Shown here in pieces: positions 47,441-60,624 of a stretch of DNA of 64,000 nucleotides. The notes below the pieces were generated by a model. That model saw nothing but the letters and a program-made list of their open reading frames with translations. It was not told the DNA's origin and made no database searches. Within the stretch, counting starts at the first letter, position 1. Every line of letters begins with the position of its first letter. Origin of the DNA: Temnothorax longispinosus (Eukaryota; Arthropoda; Insecta; Hymenoptera; Formicidae); NCBI RefSeq assembly GCF_030848805.1, contig NC_092361.1, forward strand, positions 13,629,444 to 13,693,443, in the 5' to 3' direction. Made by a program: the position numbers and the translations under genes.

Positions 47441-50400
47441 TTATCAATACTGTCGATACGAGCGCAGATTCTCAGATGGCAAATTCGTTTCCAACAACAA
47501 TGTGTACGATGCGATATAAGTCATGTCGCACATCGGGGGTGCCAGTAAATGTATCGTATCGCCGTGAAAACATGATGGCGCGGCCGGATTTCTCCGCTCC
47601 TGGTCTCTCTGAAAGCCGGACCCAGGTGATTTCTCGTCGACTACACGTCCTTCCCTCCCTCCCACCCTTTTCCCGCCGCTCCCTCTCAGCGCGCCGTATC
47701 GCGGTAAAGGGTTCCGAGGCGTATGGATAGCGATAAAAACGGGTTTTACGCGGAGAAGAATCGGCGAAGACACAAAGGAGGAGACAGCGGGCGATATGTT
47801 TCGAATTGTGCGGAGTTGATATACGGCGGCACGGTCGGACATAGGAGGACGCAAACTTGGGTGGAAGGAAGCCCGGCGGACGGACGGACAGATGCCGTTG
47901 GTAACTCTGGAACAGAATGGGAGCCAATAATTCTTTGTTCCCAAGTGGAGCGCTTCCGTGTGGATAGAGATACATACGACGCCAGTATGCATCTCTGCAC
48001 GTGTGTGTGTCTGTGTGGTGCCTATAGGTACACGCGCGTATATAAATTGCATCTCTCCCTTGAACGATGCATCATGGTTGACTGATTGCGCTCTATTGAT
48101 TAGGTTTCCAATTATCGGAGGCAGTCCTGGTTGTTTCCATTTTCCCGTACCCCTTTTACAGAATCTTTCGCGCGACGGCTGCGAAACCCTTTTATTTGCC
48201 CGTATACAAAAGAAAATCGACGGGACGCCGTATTACTTTATCGAGCGCGGTGTGTTCCTCCTTTGATATTTCTTTCCGATCGTCCAAGTCTCGCGCGCGC
48301 GCGCGCGAGTCTCTCATTATCGCGACAAAATCATTGAATTTACACAGCAACTTGGTGCGCGCGCGCGCGCATCGCATGTAAATAAACGATTCTCGCTTGT
48401 TAACCGGCGCGAAACGTTTTATCGTGTGTTTTGCAGCACGTTTCTGGATGGTGTCATCGAATAAACGTCGGTGAAATTGGGACCGCGCGTGGACGCGAAA
48501 CGAAAATCGATGAAAATGATGTTGCGAGAAGTTCGTGTATTTCACGTATTTCACGAAGCGTCTACAATCTGAATAGCACGGCCCGAGTACCATCGTGTGT
48601 CGATCGTCAAGTACTTATCGATGTAAACATGCTTGATACGGAGTCGTATCGAGGGATTTTCCACCGATAAGCCGCACTCTTTCACGTTCTTCTTGGCAAC
48701 TTTGCATTATCGATGATGCGGTGATTCCTGCTTATCAAGCGATTGCTTATGCCTCATTACAATAATCCCCTTGCACCACGTGCGTCACTGTGAATCGAAA
48801 GAAGCGCGGAGATTGAGAGACATTTGACATTTCTACGATAGCGACGATGATCCACGATTAATTCCGCGAATATTTCCATTCGTCGCGAGTCGTGCAGTTT
48901 TTGCAGATAAAATTCAATTCTCTTTAACGGAATCAATAAGTTAAATTTATACTTTCTAGATAATTTGTTAATGCATATATAAATTTTTAATGAATCTCCA
49001 AGTAACTTTGAAAAATTCATTTTAATCAATTTAAATTGAGTTTCTTTCTAATAGTTTTTCAAACTTTAATGCGTTTTAAAAAAACTGATCTCTTTAACAT
49101 TAGTTAGTATTATTTTACAAATGGATAAATTTTAATTTTTTAATAATTATGTATGTATGAAATCGTATATCAGCTTTTTTATTTTTGTATATTTGAAAGC
49201 TTATATATATATATAGGTATTTCGTTTGCACATTAACGGTAAAAATAAGTGGTTATTGAGAAATTATTTTTTTGCCGAGTTTTTTTGCCGTGAATACATG
49301 AAAGCGGAATAGTTTTTCCGCTTGCCATTGAAAGCTTTTTCAAAAATAAAAAAAATGTCATCGCGCGGTCGTTCACAAAATGTTATCGCTTCGGATCAAA
49401 AAATATGACAGCTTAATCCAATCTTTTATTACTTTTATACATCTCAAACCATTTATATGAAACATGGCAATGTTATTAACAGCAAATCCTAATTACTATG
49501 TATTATTATTCAAACTTATATAACAGTTTCTAAATATAACAGTTACTAGGCACGTGTAATCTTTGCATCTACGACAGCATTTTCGATGCTGTCTGCGGAA
49601 ATTTTTATAATGATTATAATTGAGATAATAAAATCAAAACTTAAATGTTATAACAAGTTTTCACTTAATTTGTCATTTAACGATATGTCGCATTTAGATA
49701 TACGAGATGTTGCAATAACCTTAATTCTTTTTCGCAGCATTGCAAGTAGATTAGCTTATCCGATTGACCTCTTTGAAATCTTGTAGCACATCTTCTAGGC
49801 AGATCTTCCGACGGCGTGAGCACCGCAATTATAACCGAAGCCTAAACTGAGCAGGTACAATCTGCCGCAAATAAGATAACATGCTCGCTCCCAGAATAGC
49901 TGTAGTTCAACTATTTTCATAATCATTTAAATGTTAAATTTATATATTTCTTTTACTAGTAGTTTTATTTTATTATACCACATTTATATAGTTCAACATA
50001 ATTGCGCGACTCGTAATTTCTACATAATCATTTGCCGAATAATAATCCATTCGGCTCGCGAATTCCCATCACGAATAATGCCGTCAAAGCAACTGTCACG
50101 TAGTTACAGAGTCATGCATTAGACGCGGATGAAGATTGAGGAGAAACGCCGTCAGGAATTTTGCCAGTCAAATTCGAGCAGCTGCTGCGTCATTAGAGGC
50201 ATTTCCGCCTAATTGTTTCAACGCCCGAGCACTCGAGTGGCTCACGTTTTCCACAGGCCTCAGAAATTGCGGGCGTACCAAAGTGGCGCTCCTTTGACGA
50301 CATATTAATCGTCGCTCTACCCCTCCGGTCGACTGTGATACTCACCGTCGCTTATTAACGCTTCCCTCATTTGTAATCTCGATTACAAGCTATAGGTACA

Positions 50401-52583
50401 ACGGCCCTGTAACAACTCGCTCACGACTCATCGCAATTATATTAGTATATCGTTATTTTACGCATGCAATTGCTGCAAGTGATTACACGTAATGCGACAT
50501 TAATAAGACTTTATATGCGCGCATATAACTCGCGCGGGGAACACGCGCATTCAGATTCGCGTTCTGTGTCGCTGCCGATCGGCATACGTCCACACATTGG
50601 TACGTCGATACATGGATGAATAATTACAATTATCGGAATGACAAAAATTATTGCAGATCTGCGGAATAATTGGAAATCGCAGTGTCTTTCCAGGAAAACA
50701 CTGCATTCGAACGGCCGCAGCGCACCGATCGACCGCGCTCGTGCATGTAATGCAGCGCGTTTACAACGTTCTCGCTATAAACGGGTAAAAACCTTGCGAG
50801 AGCTCGTGTTCGCGTCCCGCTCTTCATGCAGAGGAGGGAGGAAAAGCCCTTTCGCGCAACTCCGCACACCCCGCTCAATTTATCGTCTGTACGCCGGGGT
50901 TTGCGAGTGTATTTCACGGATCGATTGGTCGATACCGGGCCTCTAATTAGCGCAGTGCGAATTAAAAACTTCCGCACGACCGAATGTAAAACGTAAAAAC
51001 GTCGCGTACGCACGGAAATAACGAGAGAGACGTAGATGAATTGATCTGTGAAATGCACGATTATATCTACATGAGGTATCCGGGCTTACTACATTATATA
51101 AAAGCTAGTCACAAAAACGCCTTTGTCACGAGAGCTTTTTTCTCTTTCTCTTTTTTATTTGTTCTGTTTCAAGCAGATGGATCAGGTACATTGCTTGATT
51201 AAAGATTATGCCGCTGGAAATAGTGATCGAAATGCAAGTTTTAAGCGTCGCAAGTCGCGGATCCTTTTTGCAAGTTTATATTTATTTATATTATATAAAA
51301 ATAAGAAGATGTAAAATATAGAGTTTATATTGTTTGTGCTTGTAATATATCCTGACTCTGACATCTCGCAAGTCTATACCGCAATAAAAGCCGCAGAAAC
51401 GAACGATTTTAAACTGCCAATTCAGATAATCGCTTAATGGCGGACTATTATACGGTGAAAAGATTGCGAATGAAATCCCGCCAGTCTCGGTGTATTGGCG
51501 ATGTAACGAAGTGAAAGCATTTTGCTGCAACGTTTATTTCGTTCAATTACATTTGGCAGCCATAGTGAAACTACACCACGGGCTAGAAAGTAGATTCTCC
51601 GAGCTTGTTTATGGTTTCCCATATATCAGCCTTACGAACAGAAAGAAATGGCTTCAATCCTTTGTCTCTAATTCAGTCATTTAACTGTTGACTGGTAACA
51701 ATGAAGCAATCTTTTCCATTATTCAAACGTCAATCAATATTATTATTTACATTTGTAATCCGATAATTAATTACACGTGTATTTAATTACTATAAAACTT
51801 GAAAAATGTACCATTAATATTTTTTAATAAACTTGTGCACATCGCTTTCATATAATATGTTTTACATGACGTTTTCAAATTTTTTAAATTCAGTTTAGAT
51901 GAATTATCTGAAGAAAATTACATAGAGGTTTTTTCAGAGAAATATTTGAAAGCTTTATGCATCATTCGTATATTTGTGCGCGTACAATCGGCAAAAAATT
52001 TAATTAAGAGTCAACGAGAGAAACGGCGCATGGCGTGAGTCAAATATCGGTCTACTATTCTCGAGAAGTGTATTATGAAATTTACCACGGCTACCGCCGG
52101 TCTCAAATCGATGCGGCCACAATCCCGATGCTCCGGCCGCAGAAAACCAATACGAAGGAACCGCGCGCACGCTGAAGGCGAATTCAATTGAAGATTACAA
52201 GACCAAAAGATTCACATTCCCCATTTCCTCAAATTTGTCATAAAGTTGAAAAATAGTTTCTCTGCTACTATTTCAATAAATTACTTGAGCTTCTTTCACC
52301 TTATCTGTCGAATTGAACGTATACCTTTGACACGTACCTTTAGTGACAATAATGACACGCGATAAGATAGAAAATAAAATTGTGTCTCTCACTCAATATA
52401 TAATGGAGGAAAATTGGAGAATGTGACTTCTTGTTTCCGCGCAATCCACAATTCCCAATGCTGCGCCACGACCGAACGAGAGATTCGCCGGTAACGCTGC
52501 AAACCGGTAGAATACGGTACCCTAGAGGCGAGTCACATCGCGATGAGAAGAACCAAAAAACTCGGTATGAGAACGAATAGCGC

Positions 52584-52585
<2 letters not shown>
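47441..52585. other. Non-coding DNA with GC-rich patch and CpG runs
   Basis: About 47440-48270 is GC-rich and open on both strands at once, including the longest frame of the window (47444-48052, minus, 202 codons), without any motif. (CG)n runs occur at 48292-48307 and 48357-48370. A perfect palindrome TATATGCGCGCATATA lies at about 50513-50528. A strong pyrimidine tract plus GTTTCAAGCAG at about 51177 precedes ATGGATCAG, but no coding support follows. Confidence 0.45.

Positions 52586-52643
<58 letters not shown>
52586..52643. repeat. (GA)n microsatellite, 58 bp
   Basis: A pure GA dinucleotide run of 29 units followed by TATATAA. Reading frames across it give Ser-Leu or Glu-Arg repeats and are artefacts. 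Confidence 0.97.
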
Positions 52644-52645
<2 letters not shown>

Positions 52646-54581
52646 TATAAAAGGGAGAAGATGGGGGAAATGGAAAGGGGGGAGGGAGAGAGAACCGCGA
52701 CTTCCTGAAGAAGTAATTTCTGTCGCCTCGAAATCAGTTTCGCCGGACGTCCGTAAATTGCCGGATGCCCTCTCACACCCTTTCGAACCGATCGGGATTC
52801 TACCTTCTGGTCACCCTCGCCACTCAATCAGAGGGTAGAAGTTCGCGCGCGGGCTACCTCGCGAAAGAGGGATCTCTTCTCCGATCTCTTCTTCTTTTTT
52901 TTTTCTCTCTCTTCCATTTTGCCACGACCAAAGGAGCATCCCCCAACGATTCCATTCTCTCCTCCGGCCTCTCTCGATTTTCACCCCCGTCTCACTACCG
53001 GCCGATTGACGGAGCAGTTTCAGCTCCCTCGACTTTCGCTCCCGCTTGCCGACCTCCTTCGCGCCATCGCGGCATCGTGAAGAGTAAAACGTACCGCAGA
53101 AGCAATTTACTATCGTGCGCCTTCGGTCACGTACCCGATGGAGAGACGCGTGTAGTCGCGCGCGAAATGTGAGTGCCGCAGGAAGGCCAGAGAGCGATCG
53201 AATGGCTGGACACGAAGGGTTGTACCGATTCTGAGAGCTATATGAGAGAGAGCTATACACTGCGGTGCACGATATAACAGATGTGCATCGTGACGCGGAG
53301 CGTACTTCTGAGGCTGGTAAAATCAATGTGCCGATAAAATGCATTACTTATACCGGTGCCGTGTATCAATACGTGACAAGATGACAAATGCGAACGTGTT
53401 GAACCATCCAAACCTACTATTTTATTTTAATTTACGCGATAATGTCCATTAAAATATAATTTATAAATCCATTAGTGAAAAAATAATATTAAGATACCTT
53501 CGGAAATTGCTTACACATTTATAAAATTATTTATTAACCTAGCTAGTAGGTCAGATATATTTTAACGTACAAATATCCTCTTAGTGTTCAATGCTTAAAA
53601 ATCATTTTAATTCATTTATTCCTAAATGACTTAGCAAATAATATATAAAATTCGATTAATAACAGTATTTTGATTTATCCGAAATATTTGACTCATTTAA
53701 TTTATTTGATCTTATACAGAGAGGATTAATGCAACCATTGCATCAATGCCATCGATGTTGCCTCTGCAAATAGCTCGCTATTCCATTAAGCAACTGCGGC
53801 CATTACAGTGTAATAGCGTAGCCGAAATGTCTCAAATATGGATCACGTCCACTGAATTACATTTTGCGCAAAGTAATTGGACGCGTGATTAAATTTTGTG
53901 AAAGATCAAATTGTTAGATTACCGAATAAAATGATTTATTTTCAAATTTATAATCATCAGTAATACATCAATGATCCCATAAGGATTATATTCTCTCTCT
54001 TTTACAGCTTTTCTTCTTCATAAGCAAGTGTAAATATATTTTGCATTCCGTCGTAATTCTTATAACTACAAAGTAACATAAAGTAATATGTAAGTAGATA
54101 TAAAAAGTTATTATTGAAGTAAGGAAGAAGAAAGGTACATAGATGGTGTATAACCCTGAGATCATAATTCTGCTTCACTTATCTCGAGCATGATACAACT
54201 TTATTAAGCGAAATGAGGAATACCTAAAAGTTGCTCTCGTTTCATATATACACGTTACTTTGCACTTCGTTTATGCTTCTATTTGATTTACGCTCCTTTC
54301 CCATATTTTACGAAGAAAATTTCCAACTTTTATTCATGAAAAGAATTTGATTACTGCTCGAATTTCAGTTTTTTTTTATTTTTCTAGAAATTCTATAAAT
54401 GGCATACACAACAACTTTCAAGCATTGTCAAACACAAACTATACTACACTTGACTACATATTGACTTGATATTTTTATGTCAGTCTTCTAAAGGATGATA
54501 CTAAATTCAAAATTACATGAAAACTCATGGCATCTATGGTATATGTATCACTTAAGAAACTTTTCTAATAACCTTTCGTAT
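52644..54581. other. Non-coding DNA, no gene recognised
   Basis: GC-rich 52680-53340 is open in several frames (up to 177 codons, minus strand) without any motif. 53400-54580 is AT-rich with nothing recognised before the foldback element. Confidence 0.45.
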
Positions 54582-55088
54582 GTATTATATCTGATAATAA
54601 GTGTAACATCCGCAAAAAAAGGATAGGTAGAGCGGGTTAAACTGAATAGAAAAGTTGTATAGCGTTTTGCGATTATGACAATAAATAATGAGTTACTAAT
54701 TAATACAGATAAAGATCTGCGAATTAGCGTATGTTCGCACGATTCAGCGAGAAAAGACAGCACACAGAGTTTACGTTGCTACTCGCGCGGCGGAGGCATT
54801 GGGTGGAGCGCTGTGCAAATATAACAGCAGCTATACATGAGCAACAGTCGTGCAAAGCCGTTGTTGTTTATAAAGCACTCCTCTTAATGCTTCGCCGCGC
54901 GTGTAGCAACGTAAACGCTGTGCTGTTTCTTCTTGCTGAATCGTGCGAACACACGCTAATTCGTAGATCTTTATGAATTAATAACTCGTTATTTATTGTC
55001 ATAATCGCAAAACGGTACAGGACTTTTCTATTAGTTTAATCCTCTCTACCTACCTTCTGCGAATTATTATCAGATCATTTATTATACT
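54582..55088. mobile_element. Long-arm foldback element
   Basis: The arms at about 54582-54800 and 54886-55088 are inverted copies of roughly 200-220 bp around an 85-bp spacer. Shared blocks, read inward, are ATCTGATAATAA, GGTAGAG, TAGAAAAGT, GTTTTGCGATTATGACAATA, GATCT.CGAATTAGCGT, GTTCGCACGATTCAGC, GTTTACGTTGCTAC and CGCGCGGCG. As a result both strands encode the same short peptide (LAESCEHTLIRRSL), which has no significance of its own. There is no transposase. Divergence is roughly one in eight to ten bases, with a few indels. The target duplication is not clear. Confidence 0.75.
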
Positions 55089-55095
55089 CTGTATA

Positions 55096-55324
55096 TAGGG
55101 TTCTCCCGCTATCCGAAAGTAGAGCGTTTCTATGAAACCTTTCGTAAGCCGAAATAATGTAAAGCGAAGGAGCCATTACCATTAATTTGTATGGGAAACA
55201 TTTTTTTTTTTTTATAAAAGCGAAAATTCTTTTCGGATTTTTTTCAGTTAGCGAAAACAGCCTACTAGGTTTTTTCGTAAAAGCGAAGTGGCGTAAAGCC
55301 GTCTTGTGTAAAGGGAGGATACTG
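55096..55324. repeat. Old repeat with CGTAAAGCGAA motifs, possibly pogo/mariner MITE
   Basis: The segment starts TAGGGTTCTCCCGCT after TATA and ends GGGAGGATACTG before AATATA. The ends pair weakly as GGTTCTCCC and GTATCCTCCC. Inside, TTTCGTAAGCCGAAATAATG (from 55140) and TTTCGTAAAAGCGAAGTGGC (from 55273) are diverged direct copies, each followed by GTAAAGC. The pattern of CGTAAAAGCGAA blocks resembles a MITE family I recall from several animal genomes, but I cannot name it. It abuts the foldback element, so the two may have inserted at the same site or may be one compound repeat. Confidence 0.4.
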
Positions 55325-55977
55325 AATATATACGTATGTGGATGTGTGGATGTGTTGAATTGTGTCGATATATTAGATCAATTCTATGTTAGAGAATACC
55401 TAAAATATTTGCAGAAAAGTTTAATAAAATATGATTAATAATATCTGGAATACTTGACGATTCGGTTGATTACAGTATTATTTTTGGCTCGAGATAACTC
55501 TTACACGAAGTGGCTAATACATTTAGCAGCCGGACAACTCTATCTTTCTCGTGTCGACGATTTCGTGTCCGCGCTCACACTTGCGCACCTGCGCTCGTAA
55601 GATAGATTCCGGGTAACTTGAACAACCGCGTGTGCTCAAGGGTTAAAGTCGTGCAGACTGCCACACAGTCGCGCGATAAAGAAAAAGGAAACCCCCGGGA
55701 CCTTTCATCACCCACTGACGCTGAATTCGCGTGCCATGGACACATTTTCTGCGCCCGATTCTGGCTGCAAAGCGCCATTGCTGATAGAGGTTGAAGGAAC
55801 GAGGTGTAGAGATCGATGGCTGATGCACTGTCTTTTGACATTTGAAAAAGTCATTTTTATATTTTGTCTTAATTTTTTTTATATCTTCTAATTTAAAGAC
55901 GATATTAAAACTTTGTTTAAATTTCTCACATAAAATAAAATTACATCATAAAATATCGCATTTGATTTTAATCGAGA
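55325..55977. other. Non-coding DNA, no gene recognised
   Basis: The region is mixed then AT-rich. A moderately GC-rich patch at 55560-55840 has open minus-strand frames with no motif. Confidence 0.45.
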
Positions 55978-56211
55978 TTTTAATATTTATGTTATTTGTC
56001 AAGCAACCAAATAATATTTTTCTTATAACCAAGTATCTCTTTCATTAATGAAAAATTTAACATTACTGAATTTATTTCAAAAATTTATCATTTATTTTAA
56101 TATTTATGTAATTTGTCAAGCAAGTAAATAATATTTTTCTTATAACAAAGTATCTCTTTCATTAATGAAAAACTTAATATTACTGACTTTATTTCAAAAA
56201 TTTATCGTTTA
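55978..56211 (+). repeat. 117-bp tandem duplication
   Basis: Two adjacent direct copies (55978-56094 and 56095-56211) are both 117 bp and about 92 percent alike by eye. They start TTTTAATATTTATGT and end TTTATC(A/G)TTTA. The unit is AT-rich, and each contains CTCTTTCATTAATGAAAAA with a small palindrome (TTCATTAATGAA). It is probably a local duplication or slippage event rather than a mobile element. Confidence 0.9.
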
Positions 56212-56576
56212 TTTTTACGGATGCGATGTTTGCGTTTGCAATGTTCATAATTATAAGATTTCATTATGAATAAACTAGCTAATTGTTTTCATTCAAGGAG
56301 AATGTTTAAAACTTAATTAGCAATTTAATTTTTTATTGGTGCAGAAGATGAATGAAGTAGATATCTTTTTTTACTTGTATCAAAAATTCTTATCTTTATT
56401 AGGTATTTATATACTTAGCTATCTTTATATTTTGTATCTGGTTTATTCTATAGCTATCTATACTTATCTATGTATAGCTTGACGATTCGTTTTAAAATTT
56501 TATGGGAAAGATTCAATTCTACATTATCATTTTTATGGCTATGAATGCAGCAAGCAAAGTCATCGTCTGTTATCAT

Positions 56577-56642
56577 AATGTCTGGTAATCAAAGAAATGA
56601 CAAAGAGAAATGTCTGGTAATCAAAGAAATGACATAAAGAGA
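56577..56642 (+). repeat. 32-34 bp tandem duplication
   Basis: Two direct copies of AATGTCTGGTAATCAAAGAA + ATGACA..AAGAGA. The second carries a 2-bp insertion. A recent slippage-type event in AT-rich DNA. Confidence 0.9.
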
Positions 56643-57674
56643 AATTATTTTTACTATTTTTTTACTATCGTATCGTGAACATCAAATATGGTTTATTTTT
56701 ACTGTACTAATTGCTAACAGTTTATAAGAAGAAATATTTTTTTATTTATACTTGACAAGGTTATGAAACTTTTAACACTGTTAATAGTTGCTGCACTCCC
56801 GTATTAATGCAAATGGTGTTTTAAGGAAGGGCACAGTTCGCGTATAATCCTTCAATATTCAAATGGCATCAAATCCGACCGTGGCACGCACAGAAATATG
56901 ATTCTGTAACGTCGCGTTGCGATTGCCCCGCGGTGTTCCATGCAGTTTGAAACGCAATCGTTCCACAAACATCTATACAAATACAATCCGCAAGTGACGA
57001 ACTTTTGTTCTAAATGAGATTCTCCATCATACATATACACCAGAACGAGTAAACTCTGACAAGTTTATTTAATATCGAATAAAATCATTTAAGAGATCAC
57101 GAAATGTTTTGAATTATATCGCTTGTTGTTGCGATTCTAATTAACTTCGGAAATTTGATTTTAACACGATTGTAGTTATAACATTCTATGTAATAACGGC
57201 AATTCTGCTTGTTGTGAAAATTTCATTAGCTAATCCAGATATTAACATATACATACATATCCTTGTTTTCAAAACGATCAAACGTCATTTGCAAATATTT
57301 TCGAGCTTCGAATATAGTTTCTATATTTATCTCGTGCTATATATAAACAAAAATACCAATCTACATTAACAAGCAAAATATTGCAAGTGAGAGAGCGCAG
57401 AATTTGGTTCGGCGAACATATTAAATGAGCATTAAAAAGAGCACATTCCAGAGAGGTCGTGCGCGTACCATTAATCGACGTATTGTTCGCTGCGGCCAAC
57501 GTTTATGCTAAACGAATCGTGTAACGTTGATCCCTATTATTCTTTCACAAAGGCGGCTGCGGACACTTGCTGCTAATTAACATGAGAAAGAGGATCACGA
57601 GATTCTGCCGGTGGTAATTCAAATGACGAAACCAAAGGATGGAGCAAAAGCGAAAGAGCGAGAGACAGAGATAG

Positions 57675-57678
<4 letters not shown>
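56643..57678. other. Non-coding DNA, no gene recognised
   Basis: The region is AT-rich with short open frames only. Nothing was recognised. Confidence 0.5.
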
Positions 57679-57751
<73 letters not shown>

Positions 57752-57770
57752 AAGAGAGAGGGAGAGGAAG
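57679..57770. repeat. (AG)n microsatellite, about 90 bp
   Basis: The AG run is pure to about 57737 and then broken by AAAG and GGAG variants to about 57770. It generates long Arg-Glu or Ser-Leu reading frames in several phases, which are artefacts. Confidence 0.97.
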
Positions 57771-60624
57771 GCCCATCAAGGTTAACGAACGGGAAGATGA
57801 TTTCGTTTGTCATTTAACCAATTGACGCTGGCGAGTGACCATTCGTGGACGCCGTGGGTCACTGTGGTAGTTGCGTGCAGCAGCTGCAGCAGGCGTCCGG
57901 CGCAGAGCTGCATGTAGGCACATCTCTACTCAGGTTAACCCGGCTAAAACGTTCCGCGCGGAAAATACCGATTATGATTCATTAGCGTCGCCATTCTGAC
58001 CGAGACTGATTCTTGCCGCTCTCTAACGAGAAAGTATATGCGCGCGGGGAGATGAGCTGCAATAACGCGCGAACAGCTTTGCCGGTGCATTTGAACGTTA
58101 AGAACGCGCACACCGCTCTCGGCCGCGCATTCGCCGCGCATTGTTCCTCCACTCGTAGAGAAAAGCGCGCACGGGTACAATAGCCCTTTCCGACGTCATA
58201 TATTTGATGAATCTAATAGCGTATTGTGCTATACTCGAGCAGTTACGTTAACTCGACGGTTTGAGTGCGTTAAACACGAAGATGCGGATGCAGCGTTGAC
58301 GGCTGCAGTCGTAAATACAGAGCGTTATGTAATGTAATGTATGGGAAGGACTATGAATATAAACTCGTAACTCTCTGAAGCGAGAGAAATGCTGAAAGAA
58401 TATTGTTCTGCTGCGCGGAGATAAAAGGATGAATGCCCTGTAATTTTCTTTGATATTTTACAGAACTACGTTGATTATTCTCATTTTGCGAATGTATTTA
58501 ACATTGCGCGCGAATAAATTTATACGAATAACGCTTTGACAGCTTTTGCTAATGTAACGTCGACTTTAGATGTTCATTTTTCTCCTCGCGATTCTTCCCG
58601 GGTTAGCAAAGGCATCTTATAAGAACGCCATGTAAAGGACAGACAGACGACACCCGCGCGGTAAGATGCGATAAGTGCCGGCGACTCCTGTCATGATCAG
58701 GCAATAAGGAGACGAGAAGCGAAAGAGGATCATAAAGACGCATCGAACGTAACTCGATTATCCGCGCGAAAAGTACGAGACGATGAGCCGTTATACGACA
58801 TAGTAATTCGAGAGCACCCTCCTCCGTTCCGTTGCCGCTCTCTCGTGTCAAGAGCGATTCTATACTGTAATTTAATCGGCTGTCGATAGACGACAATGAC
58901 GGCCGTAATCTAAAATTACTTTTTTAAGAAAGGCACGTCGTTTCTCTCGTTCTCTCTTTCCCTTAATGGCGTTTATTAGAGCCAGACGGTGTCGAAACTG
59001 CCGTTATGAGCCCCCCTTTTTTTTCGTCGCGCACAAAAGTCCCGCAATGATCGGGAGAAGCTGGCGCGCGGCTTGATTTGTGAAAAGCAATTCTCGTGTG
59101 ATGGCTCCTCCTTGACGGCTCGTAATGTTACACTTAGCACGCCGGAGGGTTGATGGCAGATAAAAAAAGTCCGACCGAAGAGTAGACGGCGTCGTAAGCT
59201 CGGATGACTCGCACTTGACAGAGATCTAAACTCGTCTAACGACGTCTTTATATAATTGTAGCTTATTCCTAGTTGCTTAGTTATACAGTTAACGAAAATT
59301 TCTTGCATTCGTAAATGCCGCATTTATTTCGACTAGTTTTGATTGACTGCAATGGGGATTGTGCGTTTGATGTTCAGAAAATTCAGAACGATCCGAGAAC
59401 GATCGTACAATATTGGCAATATCTCGCTCTATAACGCGGACAAATGAATATATACTATCTTTTGCGATCGTGGACTTCGCAGAATACTCACGGTTGTACG
59501 TTTTTACCCCCCCCCCCCCATGATCGATATATACATCTACATAGGTCTCGTTGACCGTGGGACTTATCGAGAAACTATGATATTGCGATTCCGACGGGAA
59601 ACGGGAGTTTCCGATTGCAACACAGCATGTATTGTATATATTTTTGCACTGTCATAGATCTCTTTCGGGGATTGTCCTAACGTCGCTACGCGACGAGACA
59701 GACACGCGATACCAGTCTTTTCCAATCACAGTTCACGCAGTCGTGTCTGCGTATAGCGAGCTTTGTCCCGATCGAAATCGTTCGTTCGCGATGTGTTAGA
59801 AGCCTGTTCATCGTTCTCAAGTCAATCATATCCGCAATAGAATAATGGTTGAACAACGGGAACGTTTTGATTGAATACTCTAACTATAAAGCAATTGTAC
59901 ATCAACCGATCTCTCCTACTCAAAAGTTGAGACAGTTTGGCAGCGCGCGTGTACCTGAGCCTTACAGCCTTATCATAAATTCACATTAAGGATGCCTACG
60001 CACGCCTGTAACCGATAGGTACTCGGAATTTAGGTCAGATAGTATCCTCTAATAACGCTGCGCGCTAATAGGCTTACTTGCGGCCACGGCTGATGTGCGA
60101 TAGGACGATGCATCGTATCTCTCTCGTCCCAGATTACCAATGTACTTGAAAGCCTCTGCGCGGACACGCATGTGCGGATCTACGCAACGTGCGTGTAACT
60201 GTCAGATTTTACGTCTCTGTATATTATTGACATCGCTGTTCACCGCGTTGAATTCCATTTACGTGTGACACTTAAAGATCACATTGACTATCGCGAGACA
60301 CATGAGAAGTGAATCCGAAAGTTTTTAAAAATACTCTACAAAATTCAGAAGCTTTTTGTTTTTCTTATGTTCATTTTTATCAATGTAGATTAACTTTAAT
60401 CTCGGTTTAACTTAATTTTTATCTTTTTCTAGTTCTAAGAATTAGAGAAAGATAGAAGGTAAGTTAAGAAAAATAATAAAAGATAATAGAAATTAAATCT
60501 AAGACGTTAGAAACTTAAGATATTATAAATGTAAATGTAAATGTACTAGTTTGGCAGGTATAGACAAAGCGTATACGAAATCTCATTTTAAATGTCATAT
60601 CTAATGGAATTAGAAATGAAGCTG
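57771..60624. other. Non-coding DNA, no gene recognised
   Basis: GC-rich patches (57830-58200, 58600-59330) hold minus-strand frames of 97 and 115 codons without domains or splice support. A C13 tract lies at 59507-59519. I found no RNA gene or transposon ends. Confidence 0.45.
59507..59519. repeat. Poly-C tract (C13)
   Basis: A 13-base C homopolymer. Its true length is uncertain in most sequencing data. Confidence 0.9.

Noticed and set aside
47444..48052. The longest open frame (202 codons, minus strand)
   Set aside because: The region is GC-rich and open in several frames on both strands at once. The product has no domain, hydrophobic pattern or splice support, so chance is the simplest explanation.
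52811..53344. 177-codon minus-strand frame next to the (GA)n tract
   Set aside because: It is Ser- and Arg-rich with no motif and overlaps an equally long + frame. Composition explains both.
54548..54976. Two frames on opposite strands ending in the same peptide
   Set aside because: The identity comes from the inverted repeat arms of the foldback element and not from a duplicated gene.
57611..57817. Arg-Glu and Ser-Leu repeat proteins
   Set aside because: They are translations of the (AG)n microsatellite.
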